Source of the DNA: Chamaelirium japonicum
Lineage: Eukaryota; Streptophyta; Magnoliopsida; Liliales; Melanthiaceae
Assembly (NCBI GenBank): GCA_947650365.1
Contig: OX393555.1
Location: 14,835,550-14,899,549, forward strand
Direction of reading: 5' to 3'
DNA length: 64,000 nt
Shown here: positions 36,767-46,781 of the stretch, one piece after another
How positions within the stretch are numbered: position 1 is the first letter of the stretch
Layout: every line of letters starts with the position of its first letter
Notes under the pieces: generated by a model
Told to the model about the DNA's origin: nothing
The model's input: only the letters and a program-made list of their open reading frames with translations
Database searches by the model: none
Made by a program: the position numbers and the translations under genes

Positions 36767-37020
36767 CAGTTGGATTTTAAGGTCAAGTCAACGTCCTCTA
36801 CCCTTCGTAACAAAAGTTTCTTTAGTTTTCACAATACATAGAGGGTGTTAGTTAGTTCAACTGGTAAAATCTCTTGGTGGTTATACCAAACGCCTATGAT
36901 TAAATCTCACTTTCATCAAAATTATAACTTGTAGGGGTCCAAACCATAACCGTCCTCAGATGTGACGTTGATTTGTTTCCCAAAAAAATTTATTTTTCAG
37001 TGCATAATTTAATTAAAATT
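36508..37020 (+). mobile_element. Two tRNA-like SINE copies in tandem (family 2)
   Basis: The copies start at about 36508 and 36843. Each opens GGGTGYTAGTTAGYTCAAYT (A-box-like), has a degenerate B box about 45 bp later (GATTGATTCT / GATTAAATCT) and shares TAACCGTCCTCAGATGTGA. They are separated by a CT microsatellite and by repeated flanking sequence (AAGTCAACGTYYTCTACCCT), so one arose from the other by local duplication, not by two insertions. The right end (TGCATAATTT) has no clear poly(A). Confidence 0.55.
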
Positions 37021-37687
37021 AAGCATAGAAGCAAAGCTTCTTACGTTAGAAATTTCACAATTAATATCACCTCTAATAATGTAATATGGTTTTGCGTAAA
37101 ATTGTAATAGGATGTTGTTTCATGTAGACTATTCTGCCTATAATGTGTTAAAGAAATTGTTGAGTTGTGTGGAGCCTGATGACTAGAGCAGAGTCCAATC
37201 GGTGAGATACCACCCGATTCATGCTGGGTCCATGCTTGGGTTCGGGGATAGTGCCCCCAAGGCGATCTTTTCGGGTGTGTTTTCGTAATTTGATCCATAC
37301 TGTATAGCCTTGGCCATATAAGGCTAATTAGGGAAGTCGTCTCTATTGTTTCATTCTTCATTTTGTTTTCTTATAGGATAAATGATTTTGGTGCGGCTCC
37401 ATGGTTTTTTTTTTCGAAAAGGCTTTTCCAAGTAAGTCTTGTGCATCTTTGTGATGACTTTCTGGTTGGTTTTTTACCTTCTATCCCTCTCTACTTAGAT
37501 TCTTTTGTGGTTAATGTGACCCAACCTCATTGAGATTGACTGGAATTGGGGCAATAAATGGAAAGAGGCCGACGAGTGGAGGATGGAGCAAGGTGATGCT
37601 TGAGGCCAAAGGTGGAGCAAACCAGAGTTGGTGAGGCCAAAGGAGGTCAATGATGTCGAGGCCGGAGAAGAAGAAGGCCGACAGTGC
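37021..37687. other. Intergenic, no gene seen
   Basis: The minus-strand frames here (for example 37041-37361 and 37495-37743) show no domain or codon pattern that supports coding. The purine-rich GCCGGAGAAGAAGAAGGCCG stretch just before the Cassandra LTR resembles the region right of it, as expected for an insertion site. Confidence 0.4.
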
Positions 37688-37992
37688 TGTAACACCCACC
37701 ACAAACACATAAGATAGCGTTCGCTTTGTTCATTGCCGCACAAAAACTTCCCATAAGGTCACCCATCAAAGTATTATTCTCGTCCGAGCACGCTTAACTA
37801 TAGAGTTCTTACGAAATTCATAGCGGTACATGGTTTTAAAACACGTCTTATATGCTTGGATGGAAAAAACTATATAAGTAGCTCAGGATCTCTTTATCTC
37901 CAGGTAATGTGGGGCTAACTCGTGACCTTGGATACGTCACCTCATCCATCTAGACATCATTGCCTCAGGAGTCTTGGATCTTGGTCATCACA
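37688..37992 (-). mobile_element. Solo Cassandra LTR
   Basis: About 305 bp, starting on the minus strand TGTGATGACCAAGATCC and ending GGTGGGTGTTACA. It contains the 5S-like block (AGTTAAGCGTGCTCGGACGA and GATGGGTGACCTTATGGGAA), and AGACTCCTGAGG is shared with the TRIM at 31802. It lacks the tRNA-like module: CATATAAGACGTG joins TTTTAAAACCATG directly. No primer site or second LTR is near, hence a solo LTR. It is the oldest-looking Cassandra copy here by divergence from 5S. Confidence 0.85.
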
Positions 37993-38536
37993 CTGTCGAG
38001 ACTAGTTGGTGAATGGAGACCGACGATGGTTGAGGTAGGAAGTGGAGGAATTTGGTTGTAAGCTGTGTCATACAAAACGGTGACCGAAATTGGAGGTGCC
38101 GGAGGCCGATAGAACCGACAATGTCGAAGGTCAATGAATTGAGGAAGCTAACAGTGGAGGAGGCCGGCGGTGCCGAGGCCAAGTGAGACCAGCTAGACAT
38201 TGTACCATGTGCCTTTAAGATAGCTAAAAGCTTGCATCAAATAGTAATTAAGATTTTTTTTTTTTGGAGAAGGACAAAATTACCCTTGTTAGAGTGGTCT
38301 CTACAAATGCTAATACACCAAGAGACAATTGTTCGAAGCCTGCCAACTGCATGAGCACAAAGTTTTTTACCTCGCCGAAGACCATATCAATCCAACACAA
38401 AGATGTATAATACCTTGCCAACCTGCGTCACCCAAACCGTGTCCTCCACTTCTAGAACTCGATGACTATTGATCTTCTGCCTGCGACGAACAATTCACTT
38501 GATCGACATCATCGTCATAATATTAGAAACCTGTAA

Positions 38537-38750
38537 CCCACCGGGGGATATGAGAATTGGGTCAGAACAACTGATGCATTGGTGAGGAGGTTGTGGGCTC
38601 AACTCCTCCACCTCTCTATTTACCCACGAGTGAAGCGGGAATTACCGAGTGGGTCGGGCTTTCACTCTCAGAGGGAGTAATCTGAGCCTGAAGTGGGCCA
38701 TTGCTCGAAGGTATCGGGACATCTGCCAATCGATCCCATTAAAAAAAAAA
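38537..38750 (+). mobile_element. SINE family 1, copy 1
   Basis: About 214 bp with a tRNA-like head (B-box-like GTGGGCTCAACTCCTCC), a conserved body (GAGTGGGTCGGGCTTTCACT, then GGCCATTGCTCGAAGGTATC) and a ten-A tail. Flanks TAGAAACCTGTAA (38524-38536) and TAGAAACCAGTAA (38754-38766) are a 13-bp target duplication with one difference. Confidence 0.8.
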
Positions 38751-38860
38751 CTCTAGAAACCAGTAATCTGTGGTAAAATCTTTGCTGAAAGGCTTCTAAA
38801 ATGGAATTAGCATTAACTAAATTTGGGCAAATCCATTTGATGAAAAGAATAATAAAGTAA

Positions 38861-39071
38861 CCCACCGGGATAGGAGAGTTGGTAAGCAATTTATGCTTTG
38901 GTGAAGAGGTTGTGGGTTCAATCCCTCCGTCCCCCCTTATCGAGTTACATAGGTGTGTAGGAAAACCTCCGAGTGGGTCTGTGCACATTCTCGAAGGGAT
39001 CAGTCCAAGCCCTAAGTTGGTGATGTCCATTGCCCGAAAAGTTTCGAGACACTTGCCGATCTCAAAAAAAT
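38861..39071 (+). mobile_element. SINE family 1, copy 2
   Basis: Same family, with head CCCACCGGGATAGGAGAGTT, B-box-like GTGGGTTCAATCCCTCC and an A-rich tail. It is flanked by a perfect 13-bp target duplication, AATAATAAAGTAA (38848-38860 and 39075-39087). The body is more diverged than copy 3. Confidence 0.85.
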
Positions 39072-39236
39072 ATTAATAATAAAGTAAAAAAAGGGAAATT
39101 TAAGATACTATCATGGTCTAGTATCTGAGGATGAAGCCGGCAGTGGTGACAAATAAGAACTTCTTGGTCTTGCCTAGTATTAAGAGCAATAGAGGGGGCA
39201 AAAGAGGAAGTGAAAACTATTTGTTTAACCCAATAA

Positions 39237-39629
39237 AAGCATCCACAACAGACTCCCTAATTCCTACCAGATTCTTTGGGCTCTTAGATGTCACATAGGC
39301 AAAGTATGGAGTGGGAATTGAAGTGCACTCCAACATACTCCTCAATTTTTTCTCTATTTCTTGTGAAAAAACCACATCAGGGGTCCACAAAGCAATACTT
39401 GGCGGGGATTGTTTCGAAAATTAAAAAAAAATAAGGTAGTTTATTTTATTCAAACTTGGGCTATCTAATCTTTCTCTACTCCTCTCCACAGCCCTATGGA
39501 GAGGAGTAGAGAAAACCAACTCAGGCGAAAGGTTTGGGAGTTTGTTGGAGGGGTATTTTCTGCCTGGGACCTCTTTCTTTCCCTATAATTCCGAAGGATG
39601 AAAGCAATAGGAGCCTGTTGGAGATGCTC
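39237..39629. mobile_element. Tourist-like MITE
   Basis: The ends AAGCATCCACAACAGACTCC and GGAGCCTGTTGGAGATGCTC are imperfect inverted repeats flanked by TAA (39234-39236 and 39630-39632), the 3-bp target duplication of the PIF/Harbinger (Tourist) group. About 390 bp, non-coding. Same terminal wording as the element at 42567. Confidence 0.7.
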
Positions 39630-39684
39630 TAAGGTCCCTTTTATATATACAACTACTGCCTCCCCCCCCCCTCTCTCAAAACTA

Positions 39685-39688
<4 letters not shown>

Positions 39689-39765
<77 letters not shown>
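39689..39765. repeat. (GA)n microsatellite
   Basis: About 77 bp of perfect GA repeats, followed after 45 bp by a run of about 15 G. The Arg-Glu open frames are artefacts. Confidence 0.95.
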
Positions 39766-39767
<2 letters not shown>

Positions 39768-39958
39768 GTTGTGGCTCCATTTCTTTTTTTGAAAGGTTGC
39801 TACGCTTGAGGGGGGGGGGGGGGGGAGGGGAGGGTGCCACGTTTGGGACCTCCGGCTTATATTATAGTATCACATCACTAATTCATTGCAATTAGGATTC
39901 ATATATATTGCCTATATTATAATATTAAACGAAGACCTAGATGGTGGACCCTTACCCT

Positions 39959-40702
39959 TAGGGCTGTTAATGGACCGGGTTCGGGTCGGGCCATCCCATG
40001 CCAAGGTCCAGCCCAAACTTATGAGTGTGTGCCAATGTCCAGCCCGGGCCCAAATTAAAATTTTTGAACTTGGCCCAAACCCGGCACTTTTTTATGAAGC
40101 CCAAGCCCAAGCCCAAACCCGGCCCAAATTAAACCCGTATTTCTAGCACGGTATATGCCTAAATCATTTTTTCTTCTCTTGATCACACAATAAAAGTGAA
40201 AAATTAGCACTGATTATGATATACATTAAAAGGATATCTGTGAAATAATGCTCCTAAAGTCAGAGGCATTGATATTCGTAACGTGGGCTCTTTTAAAACT
40301 ATGTATTCATTGTTTCATTGTTTATAAAAAGAGCAATGCTAATCAGTCCGAAGGTTTTCCCGATTCCGCTCAACCCGATTGATGTGGCAGCATACAACTG
40401 GTGGTGTAAACGATTTATCTGCCACTAGTGGGTTTCAACCACCAGTTGCACGCTACCATGTCAAACGGGCCGGCGAAATAGGAAAACCTTCGGGTTGAAT
40501 AGTATTTCTCATATAAAAAATATAGATATATTTTGGGCTTCAGGTCGGGTTAGTGGTTGTCCATACCTAGTCCATAACATAGTTGGGCTTGAATGTTAGA
40601 GCCCAATCCTGCGCAAAGCCCAAGCTAACTCTGTCCAAACTAAGCCCAAATGAGACCAGCCCTAGTGGGCCTCGGGCTGGCCTGAGCCCATTAACAACCC
40701 TA
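39959..40702. mobile_element. hAT-like non-autonomous element
   Basis: The ends TAGGGCTGTTAATGGACCGG and CTGAGCCCATTAACAACCCTA form a terminal inverted repeat of about 15-17 bp. The flanking octamers CTTACCCT and CCTTCCCT agree at six of eight positions, compatible with an old 8-bp hAT target duplication. The interior consists of GCCCAAACCCGGCCC-like words and encodes nothing. It is interrupted by a second element at 40331. Confidence 0.7.
40331..40510. mobile_element. MITE nested in the hAT-like element
   Basis: The ends GAGCAATGCTAATCAGTCCG and (reverse) GAGAAATACTATTCAACCCG are imperfect inverted repeats. The subterminal CCACTAGTGGGTTTCAACCACCAG area folds further, so most of the 180 bp can pair. 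TATAAAAA flanks it on both sides (40323-40330 and about 40512-40519). Confidence 0.65.
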
Positions 40703-40927
40703 CCTTCCCTTCACGTATCACAGCCACTCTTTGCTTTCACGTGTACAAGATCACCGAGCCGCGCTCCTCGCGGACAGAAAAACATTGGGAAACATGAAAG
40801 ACTCTCGGCCATTCTGGATCGTGCGCCTCACAGACATGAAACCGTTTGGGAAATTCAAAAACGTGGGACTAAGATGATCATTGTTTAAAATCTTCGCATT
40901 CTCTATTTATGTTGTGCTAACAGTCTG

Positions 40928-41152
40928 ATTGGTTCACTGTAGGTAGCACTACACCGTGCAGTGGGGATGCAACGCATGCAGTTAAAACATGCAGCTTTTT
41001 GTTGCGTGTTTCAACTACATGATTTTGTATAAGAGTTTCTATAGGTGGTAATTGGAATTGCACCAATTTCTAGAAACTACAGTGAACCAAACAGTTAGCA
41101 AAGTGCAGTGCATGTTGACGCGTGGGTGATAACTACAGCGAACCAAACAGGT
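40928..41152. mobile_element. hAT-like MITE
   Basis: The ends CTGATTGGTTCACTGTAGGT and ACTACAGCGAACCAAACAGG are inverted repeats about 225 bp apart. Further internal copies of CTACAGTGAACCAAACAG suggest partial internal duplication. No coding capacity. The target duplication was not readable. Confidence 0.6.
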
Positions 41153-42469
41153 TGTAAGAGTATTATCTAAGCACACATGGTTAGGATTCATCAAATAATA
41201 TAGGATTCTAAGTTAGACAATGATTGCATTTGCATTGCTATTATTCTATACTAGTATGAAACCGTACCTGATTGTTAGGTATTTCGGTGTTGATCTTGAT
41301 TGGCACTAAACTGCCGAACATAATGGGTGGTAGGGAGGGAAAGGAAAGGCAATGACGCCTCGGGCAATGAAAAAAAAGGAGGAGGTGAAGGGGGAAAGGA
41401 AAGATAAAGGTGCTAACTTCGGAGATGGATGACAGAGGTGCCGGTGTAGAACATGAGTGAGGGAGATGTCGGGCATCTGGTTATGCCCATGACGAAATTA
41501 AAGGGGTATAGAGATTCATAAGGGATGGGGCATGGAAGGGGGAGGATAGGGTAGACTAGTAAAGAAGAATGGGGTATGAAGTAGTGGGGGTATCTTTCTT
41601 TCTTTCCTTTTTTTTTTTTTTTTTTTTTTTTTTTGAGATGTAAGATAGTGACTAGTGGGGGTATTCTTGTCTTGCTATAATTGAAAAAAGGAAATGATTT
41701 CTCATGGGAAGTGGGTTATAGTTTTCGTTTTTGGGGTGTGAATAACATTTTTGGCAAATTAGGAATAAGTCCTTATATAACTATTTTGCAAAATTAGCCG
41801 CAGGACATCATAATTTGTTATATTAGCTAAGGTCTCTATAAGTATACATCGTCTTCTGAAAGAGTATATATTCGTCGTCAGAAACGGTATATATTCGTCG
41901 GGAGGGACTGGAGCTATATTTTGAAATTAACTTGTCCTGCAACTAAAAGTCATCTCTCAAAAAGAACTTACATCAAACTTCCCCTAAAACCTTTCCTACT
42001 TTTCAAACACAAGCATGTGGGCCACACTTATAGCAATACAGGCCACCCAAGGCACCACACACCTCGGCAGCATTTGCCAACATCTCATACAGTCGAAAAT
42101 AATATGGCAAAAATCGACAGTGATACATTTGCCGACCACCAAGGCCTCCCGAGCCGCCATAGAATCCGTGAACGACAGGCGGTTGGAGGGGTGGTTGGTA
42201 ATGGGAGCTGTGGGCTTGAAGCTAGAAAAGGTCCTCGGGGACCAGTTCAAGATTTTCGGCAGCACACACTTACTACTACAAGGTCTTCGTAGTTGACTCC
42301 TAATTTGATTTGTGTAAGCGAATCGGTAAAACCTATCGGTATGAATAGCATTTCGCTATTTGATTTTTTCATCATCACTCAGTAAATCCCGAGATTTTAC
42401 TTCAATTGGAGTCAAAAAAATTTGTGGAGCGTAGTTTAAAAGCACATTTTGCATTTTATCGTTATCGTG
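41153..42469. other. Intergenic, no supported gene
   Basis: A T run of about 27 lies near 41608-41634. The frames at 41921-42292 overlap on three frames and both strands. None shows a recognisable family, although their composition (41996-42265) is less random than the surroundings. The AT-rich 170 bp before 42470 could be the promoter of the PPR-like remnant. Confidence 0.35.
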
Positions 42470-42566
42470 ATGGCGGTGGTAGCAGCATCGCCCAGGTTTC
42501 AGACCAGTCAGCCACTTGATGCACTTTTGGCAGCCATCAAAACATGTGCATCACACTCAAGGTTAA

Positions 42567-42953
42567 GAGCATCTCCAATGGGTTCCTTTGGATTTCTTTC
42601 TTTCGTAGTTTACCAAATGAAATAGAGAAAGCAGTCAAAAGAGGACTCCAACGGGCTCCACCAAAGTTTTCTATTTTGATATTTTCCTAATCTTCTCCCT
42701 AAGATTAGGGACAGAAGTAGGAAAAACTAAGAATAGTAGGCCCCAGTTTGCATTGAATGAAAATCTATTGACTTTCTTACTTTTCAGAAATGCCCTTTTA
42801 AAGGTTGTTTTCATGGGTTCTGATTTGGTCTTTTTATACAAAAATAAGGAGAGATTGAGGAGCCCATTGTAGTACTCTTCCATTCCTAGTCTATGTGGCA
42901 GTTATATGCTTTGAAGAATATAGAAGAATCATAGGAACCCGTTGGAGATGCTC
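42567..42953. mobile_element. Tourist-like MITE in the PPR-like remnant
   Basis: The ends GAGCATCTCCAATGGGTTCC and GGAACCCGTTGGAGATGCTC are an almost perfect terminal inverted repeat of about 20 bp, flanked by TAA on both sides (42564-42566 and 42954-42956). About 387 bp, non-coding. Confidence 0.8.
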
Positions 42954-43050
42954 TAAGTGTGCAGGCACATCATACAATTCACACTAGAGGGTAATGTCTG
43001 TATAGTAGGAGACACTAGCAAAGTCAAGCCCACTGTACTCCACATAAGTC

Positions 43051-43615
43051 TAGGGGTGTGCATCGGTTCGAAACCAACCTATTTAGACAAAACCCAAACT
43101 GATCCAACCTTGGTCGGTTTTGAGGATTTTCAATCCAATCCAAACCGAAATGAGGTTGGAATCCCAATCCGATCCAAACCGAAATGAGATTAGAACCCCA
43201 ATCCGATCCAATTAAAATCAGTTTGGATTGGATTGGATGGTCAGTTTAGGCTTTGGCCCATATTTGGGAGGTTTTTTTCTCCTTCTATTAGGACTTATTT
43301 TTAACTTAAAAAATAATAATTGTTATCAAATCATTAATCCTAAATAAGATTTTTAACTACTTTTGAGTTATCCTACAATATTGCAAAGGTTGCTGGTAGA
43401 AGGGTTTATGAGGTCATATGGTATACTTAATAAAATACTATATGTATATACATATGTCGGTTTAGTTCAGTTTAGGTCGGTTTTAGATTTACAAATCCGT
43501 CAACTGATCCAATCAAGTGAGTTTTTTAAAAACCCAATCCAATCCGATCCATTGAGTGCGTCGAAACTGATCAAAATCGACCGTTTTGGTTTGGTTTGGA
43601 TCCTGCACACCCCTA
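43051..43615. mobile_element. hAT non-autonomous element with perfect 8-bp target duplication
   Basis: The terminal inverted repeat is TAGGGGTGTGCA (12 of 12). The target duplication CATAAGTC lies at 43043-43050 and 43616-43623, identical. The 565-bp interior is built from GATCCAAACCGAAATGAG-like words and has no transposase, so it depends on a hAT enzyme encoded elsewhere. Confidence 0.9.
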
Positions 43616-43835
43616 CATAAGTCTGATTCCGTCGATGGTATGAATCAAGGCCATTATGCATACATGTACTTTTTATTTATTTTTCAACACCAGTGTCTCC
43701 AATAATCAAGATGAATCGAAGGAAGGCCTTTATTTTATTTTTTTCTTGTTGAGAAATCAACTTTCCTATACAATCCGTAATTTTCCCCAAGATGTACGTA
43801 GAGGCTAACCTTACAGTCCACCACATGTTTTTTTT

Positions 43836-43983
43836 TTAAAGCACCCCACAGCTTCTCATCTATAGGAGGGTTAAGGCAGCCTCCAACCAGTTATTAATTC
43901 GATGCAAGCAGGAATCGATCCCAAGTCACAAGTACCAACAGCAAGAGACTTTACCAACTCACCTAGCTGGCACTGACTCCATC
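43836..43983 (-). mobile_element. SINE family 2, separate insertion
   Basis: On the minus strand it reads GTGCCAGCTAGGTGAGTTGG (A-box-like), then GGGATCGATTCCTGC (B-box-like) about 45 bp later, and ends in GCTTTAAAAAAAAAA. The head aligns with the copies at 36508 and 36843. The flanks TCCACCACAT and TCCATCATTT could be a decayed target duplication. Confidence 0.65.
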
Positions 43984-44039
43984 ATTTCTCGCACAAAGAC
44001 GAGCACATTTGTTTGCTCTTTGTGGGCAACACATAGGAG

Positions 44040-44790
44040 TTTTTTTTTTTTTTTTTGGGTTCATTTAACAAACGGAACCTAGGAGATGTCACATGCCAGC
44101 GCAACAGAGTAGCCCGCCACCCGACGGGAGCCACAAAGACCGTCACCTAGGCGGAGACACCGCTGCCACTTCGGCGGACCTAACAACCACCACAACATTG
44201 CCACCACCGGCGGAAAACAAAGCCACATTGGATGGATCACAAAGCCCCAACATGAAAATAAAATAAAAACTAAAAAAACAACCCACACAAAAAAGGATCC
44301 AAAAAAAATCCAGACCAAAGCTGAGCTCGCCGGGCTCCGGAAAATACCACCACCAGCTGTCCAGCCGCAAAAACGTTTGGGACATCGATAACCACCCAGT
44401 CGTCATTTTCGGGATCCGCTCCACCTGCAAGGGTGGAGATCACAAGACCTATCGCCGGAAACAACCGCCGTTGGCGGGTCGAGGGCCGGTTCAGCCAAGC
44501 CCGTTGCAGACCAGCAAGAGGCCGCGACTCCAAAGCCGGGCCTAGGCCGGCGAAACATGCAAAGGGTCCCCACCGTCCTCGGAGCTCCAATCACAAAATG
44601 CCACCGCTAGGGAAGCCCCTATCTACAAGAGGAGGGAAGGGGGCCATATCCGACCCCTAGTCACCACCGGACCAACGTCCTGGCCTCCCTGGAGCCACCG
44701 GCGGCGTCCGAGGAGGCCAAGATGGCACGTCGAAACCCTAGATCTAGGGGGAAATGAATGGGTGAGAAAAAGGTGCTCCGAGCCCTAACA
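44040..44790 (-). mobile_element. Poly(A)-tailed retroposon, non-coding (LINE-related?)
   Basis: Minus-strand sequence of about 750 bp ends in a tail of about 17 A (44056-44040), as expected for target-primed reverse transcription. The body is GC-rich with many GCCGGCGG-type words and T-rich stretches. The frames 44143-44590 are long but show no reverse transcriptase or other domain. The exact upstream end and a target duplication were not identified, so it could instead be a processed copy of an unknown transcript. Confidence 0.4.
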
Positions 44791-44883
44791 TGTATCTCCC
44801 CCAACAGAAGCTGAAACACTGACCGCCAAGTAACCCTCTATGAATGGCTGAGGGTTCAGCTTCCATTTGCACGTTATGGTATC

Positions 44884-45277
44884 AAGGACTGCAAACGAAC
44901 CAAAGTACGTGTAAGCGGCTCGATAAAAGCTCGTTCGAGTTCGTTTGATCATCAATCGATCCAAGCCCACGCCTAGAGCTTATGCTCGTTCAATAAACGA
45001 GTCAAGCTCAAGCAGACCAAAGCTCGGCTCGGTTGGGTTCACGAACATGAACAAGCTCCATAAGGGACCATTCAAGTTAATTCGATCACTAATTGAGCGA
45101 ACCCTAGACTTAAATTTAGGCTCATTTAATAAACAAGCCAAGCTCAAGCAGACCAAAGCTCGGCTCAGCTTGATTATTAAGCAAGCCAAGCCCAAGCCTA
45201 AGCCTGAAGCTTAGGCTCGTTGAATTAATGAGTCAAGCTCAAACAAACCAAAGCTCGGCTAGATCGTTGCAGCCCTA
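44884..45277. mobile_element. hAT-like non-autonomous element
   Basis: The ends AAGGACTGCAAACG and TTGCAGCCCTA form a short imperfect inverted repeat. The flanking octamers ATGGTATC (44876-44883) and ATGGCATC (45278-45285) differ at one position. The interior repeats CAAGCTCAAGCAGACCAAAG about every 130 bp. No coding capacity. Confidence 0.7.
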
Positions 45278-46049
45278 ATGGCATCTAAGGACATTCTTCC
45301 CGAGGAAGAAAGAAGATTTTTCGGAAAAAAAAAATACCATATTCTTGACATATCCACTTCACCCTATGACATTCTTCCATTTTTAGAGCGAAAAAAAAAA
45401 ACGCTCCGACCTAAATTTCTTCACATCCGGCATTGATCAATAACTAAAGTTTTTTTGAACAAATCGAATACGATTCTCGCCCACAAGACTCTAAGAATGT
45501 TTAAAGAAGCCTAAATCATCCAGGCCTGGAGCTTTCAAAAGATCCGATGGCCTGGAGAGTGGCCTTGCAAAAGATCCGATGGCGGGTGGGTGGGTAGAGA
45601 GAGAGAGAGAGAGAGTAGAAGAAGTGGCCTCGGAGAACGACTCCAAGGTGTAATCGGGGAACCAAACGTGGGTAAAGGAGGAAAGGGACATAACACGTGA
45701 CCTTGATCAAAGGTTCAAATAAGTGTTACGACATATTTCCTCTTGCTCTGTAGTGCCAAGCCACCTAGTGTCGAGCTTTTCTACCGGTTAGGTTATCAAA
45801 ATTCTGAGCATTTCTATCGCTATTGTGATGAGTTTTGATCCTTTGTCTATGTTGTGTCTACAGACTAACAGGTGTACATACCACTATGGTGGTCCCGTCA
45901 AAAACAAAAGAAAACCAAATATGCTTTCACAAGAAAAAAAGAGGAAGTACATATCTTATTAGAGCAGAGGCTAATGGATGATAAATTAAGTATTAATTAA
46001 GTCACAATAAAAGCTAAATAACCACTACAAGTATGCAAGAAAATAATAA
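45278..46049. other. Intergenic, no gene seen
   Basis: Short A runs, a GA run of about 18 bp at 45597-45615 and no supported coding sequence on either strand. Confidence 0.4.
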
Positions 46050-46510
46050 GTAAAATTAATAGGGTAAATTGATGTTAGGTTCTTTAAACAGATCGTATTT
46101 AACGATATGGATAGACAAATAGATGGTTTAGCGTTAGGTCCTTCTGTTTGAAAAATATATGTTTTACCCCTGCATGTAGCTGTACAGTTAAATCACATTA
46201 AAGCTTAACAATTCGGTCTAAAAAGAGTAACAAATTTTACTACAGTGAAATCGATTTAGCAATTTTTTTAAAAAAAAACTCACTGTAAAAAAATTGCTAC
46301 AATGAAATCATTGTAGCACCTTCATTTTGTTACTCTTTGCTATAGTGACGTTAACATTTGTGATTTTAGCATTAGAGACAGTTTTGTCATTTAAAGGAGA
46401 AAACTCAACGAAGGGACTTTCGCTGTAAAATGGATCTTTTCGGGAGGGACCTGATGCAAAACCTCTTGTTGTCTATTCTTTTCACTAAATCGATCTCTCG
46501 TCAAGGACCA
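46050..46510. repeat. Dispersed repeat, copy 1 (partner near RPS17)
   Basis: The words GCTACARTG, AGTAACAWTT, TTTTGTCATTT and ATGSATCTTTTYGGRRGRAC occur in the same order at about 50790-51220. The region is rich in internally inverted ATTGCTACAATG / CATTGTAGCA words. It is of unknown class and non-coding. Confidence 0.5.
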
Positions 46511-46647
46511 AATAGTAAGCCCCCCAAATGAAAATCTAGGGCAAAGATGACGCGATATCTCAAAATTAATGATGGAGAAGTCATGAGTAATGGTATTGAA
46601 AAGTTGAAGAGGTTTCATAACTTGCTGGTTTTTTGAGAGGTGTATCG

Positions 46648-46746
46648 CATTGCCTTAGATCGTCCACAAAAATATCAGCAAGTTCTAAAACTTCTTGGTA
46701 TATCAAATGTGCCCCTCAAGTTAATGGTTAAAATGGACGATCGATA

Positions 46747-46781
<35 letters not shown>

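Larger units (their letters stand above)
38440..39114 (-). pseudogene. Decayed HIPP paralogue (exon 1 and start of exon 2)
   Basis: The stretch around 39112-39140 matches the HIPP leader (CTCTAGTATSTGAGGATG on the plus strand). The aligned start reads ATG-ATA followed by a GT donor (GTATCT). Near 38476 an acceptor CAG is followed by AAGATCAATAGTCATCGAG, similar to HIPP exon 2 (AAGGTAGTGATCAAG). The intron side, TTCACTTGATCGACATCATC, matches the HIPP intron at 18 of 20 positions. The reading frame decays after a few codons, and the CxxC region and exon 3 are not recognisable. Two SINEs have landed in the intron. It is a dead copy, but it supports the exon model of the intact gene. Confidence 0.5.
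42470..43700 (+). pseudogene. Probable PPR-type gene remnant split by two DNA elements
   Basis: From the ATG at 42470 the frame reads MAVVAASPRFQTSQPLDALL, then AAIKTCASHSR. This resembles the start of a plant pentatricopeptide-repeat protein, where LLAAIKTCA-type helices are common. A Tourist-like MITE follows at once (42567-42953). After it, RHIIQFTLEGNVCIV (42963 on) continues with PPR-like spacing, until a hAT element (43051-43615) interrupts. The final part (43624-43700) is short and has a stop. With both insertions and loss of frame this cannot be functional. The PPR assignment rests on short similarity only. Confidence 0.35.

Noticed and set aside
38255-38350. Possible further minus-strand SINE head (GGCTTCGAACAATTG near a T run)
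   Set aside because: One B-box-like word and a short T run only; no A box, no target duplication, no second copy.
41921-42296. Three overlapping frames of about 90-120 residues
   Set aside because: Less random than the neighbours, but no family recognised and no frame clearly preferred; left as unassigned.
44079-44660. Frames of 75-106 residues on both strands
   Set aside because: They lie within a poly(A)-tailed non-coding retroposon and show no domain.
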